Positions 21,001 through 28,000 of a stretch of 36,073 nt of DNA are shown piece by piece (the first letter of the stretch is position 1; every line of letters starts with the position of its first letter). The DNA is taken from IMG/VR virus record IMGVR_UViG_3300048126_000068, positions 1 through 36,073 of that record, one strand, 5' to 3'. A model generated the notes under the pieces. It ran no database searches. It was not told where the DNA came from and saw nothing but the letters and a program-made list of their open reading frames with translations. Both the position numbers and the translations under genes were made by a program. Origin of the DNA: a virus.

Positions 21001-22106
21001 AAGACGGCACCACAGTCGGTAGTATTGGTACTTTATCCTCAAAAATATATGTTGGCTCGGGCGACACATCTTTATTCTTTGACTCTTTAAGAGATGCGTT
21101 GGTTCCGCACGATGCTTCTACAAACGCGGCAAGAGGCTCGGCCATTGACTTAGGAAGAGATGTTGTAAAGTTCAAAGACCTTTACCTGTCAGGCAACATT
21201 ACAATGGGGTCTAGCGCCCAAATTAACGCATCCAATGCCTTTTACCTTGACAGTGACATAATTCACTTTAGACGAAATAACGAAACAGAAAGCGCAAGAA
21301 TAGATAGCTCTGGCAACTTGCTGGTTGGTAAGTCGTCATCAAGTTTTTCAACAGCAGGAATAGAAGCACGTTCAGGCGGTACATTATGGGCTACTGCTGA
21401 CGGAACAAATGCGGCGTCTTTTAATAGGAAAACATCTGACGGAGCAATTGCATACTTCAGCAAAGACGGCACCACAGTCGGTAGTATTGGTACATATGTA
21501 AGTTTGCCGTTTATTGGTAAGTCCGATGTAAACTTGTTGTTTGACCCTGCTGGCCCTCACATGATACCAAGAGGAACTAATGGCGGTGCTAGAGATGCCG
21601 CTATAAATCTTGGTTCATCGTCTAACCGCTTCAAAGACATTCACCTGTCAGGCGTTATTTATGGTGTACAACAAACTCTTACTCGTGACAGTGCTGCACC
21701 TTTAGAGCTTAATAGAACAACTAACGATGGTGAATTAGTCTATTTTAAGCAAGCAGGCATTGTTAGAGGCTCTATTTCCATCAGCGGCTCTGCCACTTCT
21801 TATAACACTAGTTCTGACTACCGTTTGAAAGAAAACGTAATAGCAATGTCAGGTGCTACTGAAAGGCTTAAGCAGTTAGCACCTAAGCGATTCAACTTTA
21901 TTGCTGATGCCGATACAACTGTCGATGGCTTTTTAGCACACGAAGTTGCAGATGTTGTGCCTGAAGCAATTACAGGCGCTAAGGATGCTGTAGATGATGA
22001 CGGCAATGCAGTGTACCAAGGCATTGACCAATCCAAACTTGTGCCGCTACTTGTGGCAACAATCCAAGAACTTGAGGCACGTATTGCCGCACTTGAATCT
22101 AACTAA
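18057..22106 (+). CDS. tail fibre with C-terminal S74 intramolecular chaperone
   Basis: A 1349-residue fibre. The N-terminal part (YSKTTDFEAKDSLPTGDSGKIIRGAEFETEFDAI) is the usual virion-anchoring segment of marine phage fibres. Next come repeats of the type DADHSKLDGIEASATADQTDAEIR (about residues 190-290) and then a long shaft with several copies of (E)RMRIDSSGNVGIGTxSP, as in trimeric beta-helical spikes. The last 97 residues form a peptidase S74 domain with the Ser-Lys dyad S1253/K1258 in SDYRLKEN, which helps trimerise the fibre and then cuts itself off. A closing coiled coil (LVPLLVATIQELEARIAALE) ends it. The fibre recognises the host receptor. TAGGA precedes the ATG. Confidence 0.93.
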   Translation: MSNYSKTTDFEAKDSLPTGDSGKIIRGAEFETEFDAISTAIATKADTAGPTFTGTLTFETISDGTIGVTAFVDEDNMASDSATLVPTQQSVKAYVDSQVTAQDLDFQADSGGALSIDLDSEALTLTGGTGIDTSGSGNSVTFDIDSTVTTLTGTQTLTNKTLTTPTISGNLTTDGTIDGRDVATDGAKLDGIEAGATADQTASEIRTLVESATDSNVFTDADHSKLDGIEASATADQTDAEIRAAVEAATDSNVFTDADHSKLDGIEASADVTDTANVTAAGALMDSEVTNLAQVKAFDSSDYATAAQGTTADSALQNVVEDTTPQLGGDLASNGNDILFADNDKAIFGAGSDLQIYHHSGGNSIIAETGTGDLFVQATNIQLEDASGNNMIVANSGGAVNLYHNTGEKLATTSTGIDVTGSVVSDGLTLDNNGSVIFNAPQATDTVLIGTNDNDLVLRTDDGDIILKTNENKQQLKVSNNGDISFYEDTGTTAKLFWDASAEALGIGTSSPSDKLELFTTDTDSGINLVANNGNNQLSHSPKLKFNGEYQSNGPFIQGLNTGAVGYKALVFNTVRTDNDYTTLPAEAMRIGSSGKVSIGTTAASGLLNVYDSGTDNRLYLQHSGTGTTASDGLLVASILSNGYLWNYESGSLLFATNNTERMQIDSAGNVGIGSSTANHFSTAGTTNVLGVKSTSGGLISIAATGTNFSGIDLGTDSIRRGGVYSLNGSNLGFYTNATNSGTALAERMRIDSSGQVGIGVSSPSALLHVSASPEVVTRLTRSAGSNALVLVQDPTTTLPPYIGSYGNAMAFGRYGGGESMRIDSSGNVGIGTGSPSAPLHVDAAGMGDIYSGLIQNSTTDTDHYNVVRFMQGASGSATGYIGTGGSATSNVAFRNNFVVGTQTANSFVLTTNDTERMRIDASGNVLIGMTNDTPGLGDTDTGASFRADGASFVSRTLSDTSGSTFYVNRNTNDGNLIQFQKDGTTVGSIGTLSSKIYVGSGDTSLFFDSLRDALVPHDASTNAARGSAIDLGRDVVKFKDLYLSGNITMGSSAQINASNAFYLDSDIIHFRRNNETESARIDSSGNLLVGKSSSSFSTAGIEARSGGTLWATADGTNAASFNRKTSDGAIAYFSKDGTTVGSIGTYVSLPFIGKSDVNLLFDPAGPHMIPRGTNGGARDAAINLGSSSNRFKDIHLSGVIYGVQQTLTRDSAAPLELNRTTNDGELVYFKQAGIVRGSISISGSATSYNTSSDYRLKENVIAMSGATERLKQLAPKRFNFIADADTTVDGFLAHEVADVVPEAITGAKDAVDDDGNAVYQGIDQSKLVPLLVATIQELEARIAALESN

Positions 22107-22117
22107 GGAGAAGCCTA

Positions 22118-22435
22118 ATGGCTACATGGACTATCGCAAACCTTGAGCGTAACGTGGCAGACGGCGGTGTAACCGTTGCACACTGGCGTGTTACTGAAGA
22201 AGAAACTGTTGGTACTGGCGATGACGCTGTGACCTACTCTGCATCCTCATACGGCACTGTAGGCTTTACACCCGACGCTGACGCTGACGGCTTTGTAGCT
22301 TACGATGACCTTACTGAGTCTGCTGTACTGGCATGGGTACACGAGTCAGTCGATCAAGACGCTACTGAGGCGGCACTGACAGCCAACATCGAAGCACAGA
22401 AGAACCCTGTGTCTGCTGATGGTATGCCTTGGTAA
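22118..22435 (+). CDS. conserved phage protein after the tail fibre
   Basis: A 105-residue protein of the type MATWTIANLERNVADGGVTVAHWRVTEEETVG...YSASSYGTVGFTPDADADGFVAYDDLTESAVLAWV...DGMPW, which I recall directly after fibre genes in many marine phages. It should fold as a small beta-rich domain with a C-terminal helix. A role as fibre accessory or assembly factor is possible but unproven. AAGGAG lies upstream of the ATG, and its stop overlaps the next start (TAATG). Confidence 0.75.
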   Translation: MATWTIANLERNVADGGVTVAHWRVTEEETVGTGDDAVTYSASSYGTVGFTPDADADGFVAYDDLTESAVLAWVHESVDQDATEAALTANIEAQKNPVSADGMPW

Positions 22436-22797
22436 TGCCTGAGATTGATGACAACACCAGAGTTGCTATACCGCTAAGGAACTTAGTTGCTCTTGGTGCT
22501 GGCATCGTTATGGCTACTACTGCTTACGTAACTCTTGACACTCGTATCATTTCTATTGAACACGGTCAGGAAATACAAAACATGAACATCCTAGAAAACT
22601 CTGCATTTGTTCGTGAGTGGCCTCTAGGTCTACGTGGTGCGTTACCAGACGATCTTATACAGAACGCTAAGATTATGGCTTTGGAAGAACGCAACGTAGA
22701 GATACACGAGTTACGCAGGCAGTTAAATAAAGTAGAAGTAGAGATAGGTAAATTAAATGCACAGGTGACTGTGGATCACCAAGGCGGTAAGGAATAG
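22435..22797 (+). CDS. membrane-anchored protein with coiled coil (lysis cassette)
   Basis: About 120 residues from the ATG at 22435. One transmembrane segment (LRNLVALGAGIVMATTAYVTL, about residues 14-34) is followed by an outside domain ending in a heptad-like coiled coil (IMALEERNVEIHELRRQLNKVEVEIGKLNAQV). This topology fits an inner-membrane spanin-like or holin-associated protein. Related proteins recur before holins in marine phages, but no function has been assigned that I know of. Translation is probably coupled to the upstream gene (TAATG). Confidence 0.7.
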   Translation: MPEIDDNTRVAIPLRNLVALGAGIVMATTAYVTLDTRIISIEHGQEIQNMNILENSAFVREWPLGLRGALPDDLIQNAKIMALEERNVEIHELRRQLNKVEVEIGKLNAQVTVDHQGGKE

Positions 22798-22799
22798 TC

Positions 22800-22997
22800 A
22801 TGTCAGATCTAGAGCAGGCATTAAGTCGGTTAGAAGCTCATGAGCGTGAGTGTAGTATTCGCTATGAAATGATTCAGATGCAACTGGATGCACACAATCA
22901 ACGCTTTGACAAACTAGAGAAGATGATGACAGGCGGCTTTGCCTCTATTGCTATCATCGTGACTATGGCTATTGCTATCTTGGAGTTTGCTAGATGA
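22800..22997 (+). CDS. XhlA-like membrane protein
   Basis: Sixty-five residues: an N-terminal coiled coil (DLEQALSRLEAHERECSIRYEMIQMQLDAHNQRFDKLEKMM) and a C-terminal transmembrane segment (GGFASIAIIVTMAIAILEFA). This is the layout of XhlA-type holin partners, which assist membrane lesion formation. It overlaps the 3TM holin gene by four bases (ATGA), and AAGGAA lies five to six bases before its start. The family call is from topology. Confidence 0.68.
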   Translation: MSDLEQALSRLEAHERECSIRYEMIQMQLDAHNQRFDKLEKMMTGGFASIAIIVTMAIAILEFAR

Positions 22998-23392
22998 TTG
23001 AGTCGCTCATAGGGCCTGTAACAGGGCTTCTGGACAAGTTTGTACAGGACAAGGACCAGAAGGCTAGGTTAGCTCATGAAGTCGCTACAATGGCTCAGAG
23101 ACACGCTCAGGAGCTTGCTAAGTCACAACTAGAGGTTAACAAGGTAGAAGCAGCACACAAGTCCTTGTTTGTCTCTGGATGGAGACCTGCTGTTGGCTGG
23201 TGTTGCGTACTAGGTATGATGGGCAACTTTATGGTCATACCGTTTACCAACTTTGTTTTAGCTCTGTTGGCTATTGAAGTTACTATACCACTCATTGACC
23301 TAGAGACTATGATGCCTGTATTAATGGGTATGCTTGGTCTTGGTGCTATGCGTTCTTATGAAAAAACCAAGGGCGTGTCGAGGGAAAAGTAA
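22994..23392 (+). CDS. holin of the 3TM type
   Basis: A 132-residue holin of the type known from gene transfer agents and marine phages. A helical N-terminus with DKDQKARLAHEV and EVNKVEAAHKSLFVSGWRPAVGWCC leads into the first membrane segment; two more hydrophobic stretches follow (FMVIPFTNFVLALLAIEVTI and MMPVLMGMLGLGAMRSYEKTKGV). The FVxGWRPxxGW and LGxGxxRxYEKxKGV signatures are characteristic. It would open the inner membrane at lysis and release the M15 endolysin encoded at 11074. Confidence 0.9.
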   Translation: MIESLIGPVTGLLDKFVQDKDQKARLAHEVATMAQRHAQELAKSQLEVNKVEAAHKSLFVSGWRPAVGWCCVLGMMGNFMVIPFTNFVLALLAIEVTIPLIDLETMMPVLMGMLGLGAMRSYEKTKGVSREK

Positions 23393-26300
23393 ATGGCATA
23401 TTACATAGGCACACAAGAGTTTGCAACCATTGGTGAAGCTACTGATTTTATTCGTAGGAATCCTGACGTAGTAGAAGAAGGTTTACGAATTACGTCTGAG
23501 CCTGTTGGCAACGAAGGTATGTTGACTGGCGGTGTTAAAGGCGAGCCTGTAAAACAAGCTCCCATTGTTACGCCTGCTCCCGAGCCTGCTCCTGCCTCCG
23601 CTCCAGAACCTGAAACAGAAATGACGTTTACGTTTGTTGAAGGTAGAGAGCGTGGTGGTGCGTCACAAAACTACTTGTATGGACAAGAAGGTGAAGTACA
23701 ACAGTTAACAGTTAGTGAGCTACGTGATTACTTTGAAAGCGATAAGGTAAATAGACTTCCTGAAGTATTTGGTACGTTTGATAACTACCTTGCTTACATG
23801 ACTGAGCGTGAACAATTAATTCAGTCTGGTGACTACGATACAGGCAGTTGGTCAGAGGCTGACGCTGGGTTTAGCGAAGATCAAGAAATGATTCTTGAGG
23901 GTGACGCTGACCTTACTATTGACCCTAGTGATCCCGGTCAAAACTTAGAAAACCTACGTAGACAGCAAACAAGCACACAACAAGGCGCTTACAACAACTG
24001 GATTAACTCTGACGCCAACCAAGCACTGCTACAGAAATACGGTGTTAACCCTGTTGTATACAGTAACTCCGGCGACAAGTTTGCATGGAATGGTTCTGCG
24101 TATGTAAAGGTTGTAGACGAAGACCACGCTGGTCTTGCTGACTTTGTAAAGATGGGGATTACAACTGCTATTGGCATTATGTCAGGCGGTGCTTTGGCTC
24201 CAGCTTTAGGTGGTGTTGGCTCTGCTGTTGTTAGCAATGCAATAACGCAAGCTATTACTACTGGCTCTATTGATCCTGACCAACTACTTCAGACTGCGGC
24301 TACTGCTGGTTTAGGCCAAGCCGTAAGTCAAATTATTGGCCCTCAAATTGAAAGTGCTTTGGGCGGCATTGATCTTTCAGAAATAACAGGCATTGAAGAG
24401 GTAGACAATGTTCTAAACGCAATGGGTCAAACGGCTATTCGCCAAGCAGTATTTGATGGCGAGTTAGACATGGATCAGATTGTTTCTTCTGGTTTGTTTG
24501 CTGGAGCTATGGAGCTTGCTGACTTTATCTTAGAGCCGCTTACTCAAAATGCCTCTCAAGCAACAATTGAAGAGCAAAACAGAAGAGCGTTAGAGCTTGT
24601 AAATGCTGTTGGCGAAGATGCGGCAGGAGAAGTAATTGCTCGAATGAGTGATTCCATTAACACTGCTATTGCTGAACAGCAGAATGCGGCAATCGCTAAT
24701 CAACTAAGAGATTTGTCAGGCAACCTTCAGTCTATTTATGAGCAGGCTTATGCGGTATCACCACAACCCAGCGGCCCTTCTGTTGAAGACTTTATGGCTA
24801 ACTCTGTTGATGACGCAGACTCTGAGCTTGCAGACACTACGGCTGACTTAACAGAAGCAGATCAAGATTTTTTGGATGTTGAGCCATTTCAAGAGTTTGA
24901 GCCTAGTTTTCAAGATATAGACAACCCATTTGAAGGCGACGAGCTAATTAATGGCGTTTACTATAACGATGCTGGATTCCCTGTAGGCGTTAGCCCAGAT
25001 GCTACACCTGAGCAAATTCTTGAGCAGTTTGTTAATGACAAGAACGCATGGACTACAGCCACTGGCGTATCTGCTCATGGCTTGCCTGAAGATGCGCTAG
25101 CTATTTTAGTAGGAGGAGGTGATGTATTTACTACAGCCGAAGGCACTTTCCAAAACCTCGAAAGCCTTAGTGACCTTTTAGTAGAAAATGGTTTAGTTCT
25201 AGCAATGGATTCTAACGGCGGATATATATTAATTTCTGGTACAGAGTCTACTACGGGCTTCCACTCAAGTATTGACCAAGATGCTTTAATGGACCTTGAG
25301 TTTGTTGGCAATCAACAATTTATACCGCCACCCACTTCTTCAGAAAGCAATCCTCTTTTAGACCCAACAGATACAAGTGAGGTTTCCGAAGATATTCGAG
25401 ACATCTTGATTGATGTTCAAGAGGCTCCAGACACCCCTCTTAATTTAGAAGTGGAAGTAGATCCGTTTGAGTATGAAGAAGATCCAATAGAAACGCCTGA
25501 GCCGCCACCAGAGCCAGAACCTGTAGATCCTGTAGATCCAATTACTACAGATGAACAACAAACGTCCGGCGAAACTGGCACACCGCCTACAACACCTACT
25601 GACGTTCCGGTTACTGAAACACTGTTTCCTGAGTATTTTCCTGCTCCAGCACCTGCTCCAGCACCTGCTCCAGCACCTGCTCCAGCACCTGCTCCAGCAC
25701 CTGCTCCAGCACCTGCACCAGCTCCTGCACCAGCTCCTGCACCAGCTCCTGCACCAGCACCTGCGCCAGCACCTGCTCCAGCACCTGCTCCAGCACCGGT
25801 TCAAGGGCCACAAGGAGATCCGGGCCAAGACGGAACAGACGGCGTAGATGGTGTAGACGGCGTAGATGGTGTAGACGGTGTAGATGGTGTAGACGGTGTA
25901 GATGGTGTAGACGGTGTAGATGGCGTAGACGGACAACAAGGGGAAAGAGGAGAACAAGGAGAACAAGGTGAAAGGGGTGAACAAGGTGAAAGAGGCGAAC
26001 CCGGAAGAGATGCTGACCCAGAGGTAATACGTGGCATTGTAGAAGGCGTTTTAGAAAATACACCTTTTGCCACACCTGAAGAGGTTGCTAATGCTGTAGC
26101 TGAAGCGGGCTATGCAACACCAGAAGATATTGGCACTGCTCTTGCGCAAGCCGGATTTGCCACCCCGGAAGATATTACTACCGCACTAACAAATGCTGGA
26201 TTTACTACACCGGAAGATGTTGCTACTGCTTTAGCCAACGCAGGATATGTAACACCTGAACAGCTAGGTAGTGCTTTGGCGGCGTCAGGTTTTGCTACGC

Positions 26301-27355
26301 CAGACGATGTTGTTAATGCAATTTCAAGCGCAGGTTTTACGACTCCAGAAGATGTTGCTACTGCTTTATCTAATGCGGGATATGTAACGCCTGAACAATT
26401 AGGCAGTGCTTTAGCGGCATCAGGTTTTGCTACCCCAACAGACATTGTAACTGCTTTATCAAATTCCGGATTTACAACTCCAGAAGACGTTGCTACCGCC
26501 CTTTCTAATGCCGGTTATGTAACACCAGAGCAACTGGGAAGTGCATTAGCTTCGGCTGGCTTTGCTACTCCAACAGACATTGTAACTGCCTTATCAAATG
26601 CTGGATTTACTACTCCCGAGGATGTAGCAACCGCTTTGTCTAATGCTGGTTATGTAACGCCTGAGCAGTTAGGAAGCGCGTTAGCATCAGCAGGATTTGC
26701 TACACCAGAAGATATTACCACTGCTGTAACAAACGCTGGGTTTGCAACACCAGAAGACATTGATGCCGCGTTAAGTGGTGCAGGTTTTGCAACGGCAGAA
26801 GATGTTGCGGCAGGACAAACAGCGGCACAAGAAGAGCGACAAGATTTACAGCAAGCTGTTCTTGATGTTCAAGGGAATATTGATGACCTTGATGATGCTA
26901 CTCGCGAGCAGTTTGAAACCTTTGGTGGCACCGTTACGGATCTTTTCTCTGACGTAAATGTTGATATTGAAGCGTTACAGACTGGTCAACTTAGCCAAGC
27001 ACAAGCACAACAAGCGTTTGAAGAAAGTGTTGCTAGTCAATTTACTGGCTTAATTTCTGATGTAGCAGGATTAGGTACTCAAATTGGTGGAATTGGTCAG
27101 GGCTTAGGAGAGTTAGGACAAGGCATAGGAATGCTTGGAGCAGGTTTAGGTTTAGGTTTAGGTGGTCTTGGACAACAACAAGAACAAATTATTGCTCAAC
27201 TTTCTAAACCAGACGTTATACAGTTTGATCCGTTCCTTCAAGGTCTTAGTCCGTTTCAAATGTTAACACCTATAGCACTTGCTCCACAAAAACAAATAAA
27301 TGCTGAAGAAGAACTTGATAAATTTTTTGGTAGACAGTCAGGAATGCTTGTATGA
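23393..27355 (+). CDS. 1320-aa mosaic virion protein: Pro-Ala rod, collagen-like segment, 15-residue repeats
   Basis: No family recognised for the whole protein. In order: a short N-terminal element (YYIGTQEFATIGEATDFIRRNPDVVEEGL), an acidic region, and a Gly/Ala-rich hydrophobic segment (about 250-320) able to enter membranes. More acidic sequence follows, then a (PA)26P rod at 750-802, 23 Gly-X-Y triplets at 805-873, sixteen 15-residue repeats at 892-1131, and a helical stretch. It ends in a glycine-rich hydrophobic segment (GIGQGLGELGQGIGMLGAGLGLGLGGLG). It lies between the holin and the tail tubular genes, so it is probably part of the tail or ejected material. A trimeric fibre-like part is suggested by the collagen-like region. 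The stop overlaps the next start (ATGA). Confidence 0.8.
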   Translation: MAYYIGTQEFATIGEATDFIRRNPDVVEEGLRITSEPVGNEGMLTGGVKGEPVKQAPIVTPAPEPAPASAPEPETEMTFTFVEGRERGGASQNYLYGQEGEVQQLTVSELRDYFESDKVNRLPEVFGTFDNYLAYMTEREQLIQSGDYDTGSWSEADAGFSEDQEMILEGDADLTIDPSDPGQNLENLRRQQTSTQQGAYNNWINSDANQALLQKYGVNPVVYSNSGDKFAWNGSAYVKVVDEDHAGLADFVKMGITTAIGIMSGGALAPALGGVGSAVVSNAITQAITTGSIDPDQLLQTAATAGLGQAVSQIIGPQIESALGGIDLSEITGIEEVDNVLNAMGQTAIRQAVFDGELDMDQIVSSGLFAGAMELADFILEPLTQNASQATIEEQNRRALELVNAVGEDAAGEVIARMSDSINTAIAEQQNAAIANQLRDLSGNLQSIYEQAYAVSPQPSGPSVEDFMANSVDDADSELADTTADLTEADQDFLDVEPFQEFEPSFQDIDNPFEGDELINGVYYNDAGFPVGVSPDATPEQILEQFVNDKNAWTTATGVSAHGLPEDALAILVGGGDVFTTAEGTFQNLESLSDLLVENGLVLAMDSNGGYILISGTESTTGFHSSIDQDALMDLEFVGNQQFIPPPTSSESNPLLDPTDTSEVSEDIRDILIDVQEAPDTPLNLEVEVDPFEYEEDPIETPEPPPEPEPVDPVDPITTDEQQTSGETGTPPTTPTDVPVTETLFPEYFPAPAPAPAPAPAPAPAPAPAPAPAPAPAPAPAPAPAPAPAPAPAPAPAPAPAPVQGPQGDPGQDGTDGVDGVDGVDGVDGVDGVDGVDGVDGVDGVDGQQGERGEQGEQGERGEQGERGEPGRDADPEVIRGIVEGVLENTPFATPEEVANAVAEAGYATPEDIGTALAQAGFATPEDITTALTNAGFTTPEDVATALANAGYVTPEQLGSALAASGFATPDDVVNAISSAGFTTPEDVATALSNAGYVTPEQLGSALAASGFATPTDIVTALSNSGFTTPEDVATALSNAGYVTPEQLGSALASAGFATPTDIVTALSNAGFTTPEDVATALSNAGYVTPEQLGSALASAGFATPEDITTAVTNAGFATPEDIDAALSGAGFATAEDVAAGQTAAQEERQDLQQAVLDVQGNIDDLDDATREQFETFGGTVTDLFSDVNVDIEALQTGQLSQAQAQQAFEESVASQFTGLISDVAGLGTQIGGIGQGLGELGQGIGMLGAGLGLGLGGLGQQQEQIIAQLSKPDVIQFDPFLQGLSPFQMLTPIALAPQKQINAEEELDKFFGRQSGMLV
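25640..25798 (+). repeat. proline-alanine repeat tract, 13 x 12 bp
   Basis: Thirteen consecutive 12-bp units (CCTGCTCCAGCA and close variants with GCA or GCG) plus a final CCG encode 53 residues of strict Pro-Ala alternation. This should form a stiff extended rod. The variants are grouped (units 7-9 share one form), a sign of unit-by-unit duplication. The antisense frames stay open here only because of the repeat. Confidence 0.95.
25805..26011 (+). repeat. collagen-like Gly-X-Y segment, 23 triplets
   Basis: Twenty-three uninterrupted Gly-X-Y triplets: GPQ GDP GQD GTD, ten GVD, then GQQ GER GEQ GEQ GER GEQ GER GEP GRD. The GVD block alternates GAT and GAC codons with an 18-bp period, so it grew by duplicating a two-triplet unit. 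Collagen-like segments in phage proteins usually form trimeric triple helices. Confidence 0.93.
26066..26785 (+). repeat. sixteen exact-length 15-residue (45-bp) repeats with a higher-order triad
   Basis: Sixteen consecutive repeats of consensus F-A/T-T-P-E-D-x-x-x-A-L-x-x-A-G with no indel, and a decayed seventeenth (26786 on). From repeat 4 to 15 they form four 45-residue triads: FTTPEDVATALxNAG, YVTPEQLGSALAxxG, FATPxDIVTALSNxG (the last position more variable). Each repeat looks like a TP-capped helix followed by a Gly turn. The triads differ at many synonymous sites, so the period is old or under selection. Confidence 0.95.
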
Positions 27356-27999
27356 CATATCTTAACCTTATGAACAATGTACTACGCAGACTTCGTGAAG
27401 AAGAAACATCATCTGTTACTAGTACTACCTACGTTAAAATGGTAGGTGACTTTATTAACGATGCTAAGACATTGGTTGGTCAGGCAGCTGATTGGTCTGC
27501 GTTGCGTGAGACTATAACAATATCTACTGCTGCGTCAGACAACACATACTCGCTGACAGGCGGTGGTGACAACATTAAAGTTATGTCGATGCTTAATGAT
27601 ACTCAAAACTGTTTTATAGAGTATCAAACTAAAGACTGGTTTAACGAGCAGTTGTACATTAGCAGCGCAGCAGAAGGTACGCCACGGTACTTTACCTATA
27701 ACGGTTTAGATTCTAACGGTGACACACAAATCCTTATAGGCCCAACACCAGACGGTGTGTACAGTATACGTGTAGACACTGTTAAGCGACAAGCAGACTT
27801 GAGTGCTAACACTGATGAGTTGCTTATTCCTGCTATGCCAGTGATACACCTTGCTGTAGCGTTGTTGGCTCGTGAGCGTGGTGAGACAGGCGGTACGTCA
27901 ACTGCTGAGTACTTTACTATTGCTAACCAGTACTTGTCTGACGCTATTGCTATTGACGCAGCAAAGCACCCCGAAGAGATGGTATTTAGGACTATCTGA
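27352..27999 (+). CDS. tail tubular protein A (T7 gp11-like adaptor)
   Basis: A 215-residue head-tail adaptor. The N-terminal MTYLNLMNNVLRRLREEETSSVTSTTYVKMVGDFINDAKTLVGQAADWSALR helix pair and the RETITISTAASDNTYSLTG strand segment are the T7 gp11 pattern. The protein forms the ring between portal and nozzle. It is followed one base later by the gp12-like gene, the T7 order. The start overlaps the mosaic protein's stop by four bases. Confidence 0.85.
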   Translation: MTYLNLMNNVLRRLREEETSSVTSTTYVKMVGDFINDAKTLVGQAADWSALRETITISTAASDNTYSLTGGGDNIKVMSMLNDTQNCFIEYQTKDWFNEQLYISSAAEGTPRYFTYNGLDSNGDTQILIGPTPDGVYSIRVDTVKRQADLSANTDELLIPAMPVIHLAVALLARERGETGGTSTAEYFTIANQYLSDAIAIDAAKHPEEMVFRTI

Positions 28000-28000
28000 T

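Noticed and set aside
25445-26075. Long antisense frames with repeating CWSR, VLEQ and PSTPST peptides, and a plus-strand LLQH frame
   Set aside because: They are mirror readings of the Pro-Ala and collagen-coding repeats, open only because the repeat lacks stops in those frames.
26110-26445. Antisense frame of 111 codons across the 15-residue repeats
   Set aside because: Shadow of the 45-bp repeat; low-complexity peptide with no ribosome site or partner gene.
23393-27355. Idea that the mosaic protein is a tape-measure protein
   Set aside because: The genome otherwise has the short-tail gene set (gp11/gp12-like, ejection proteins) and no long-tail genes, so no tape measure is needed.
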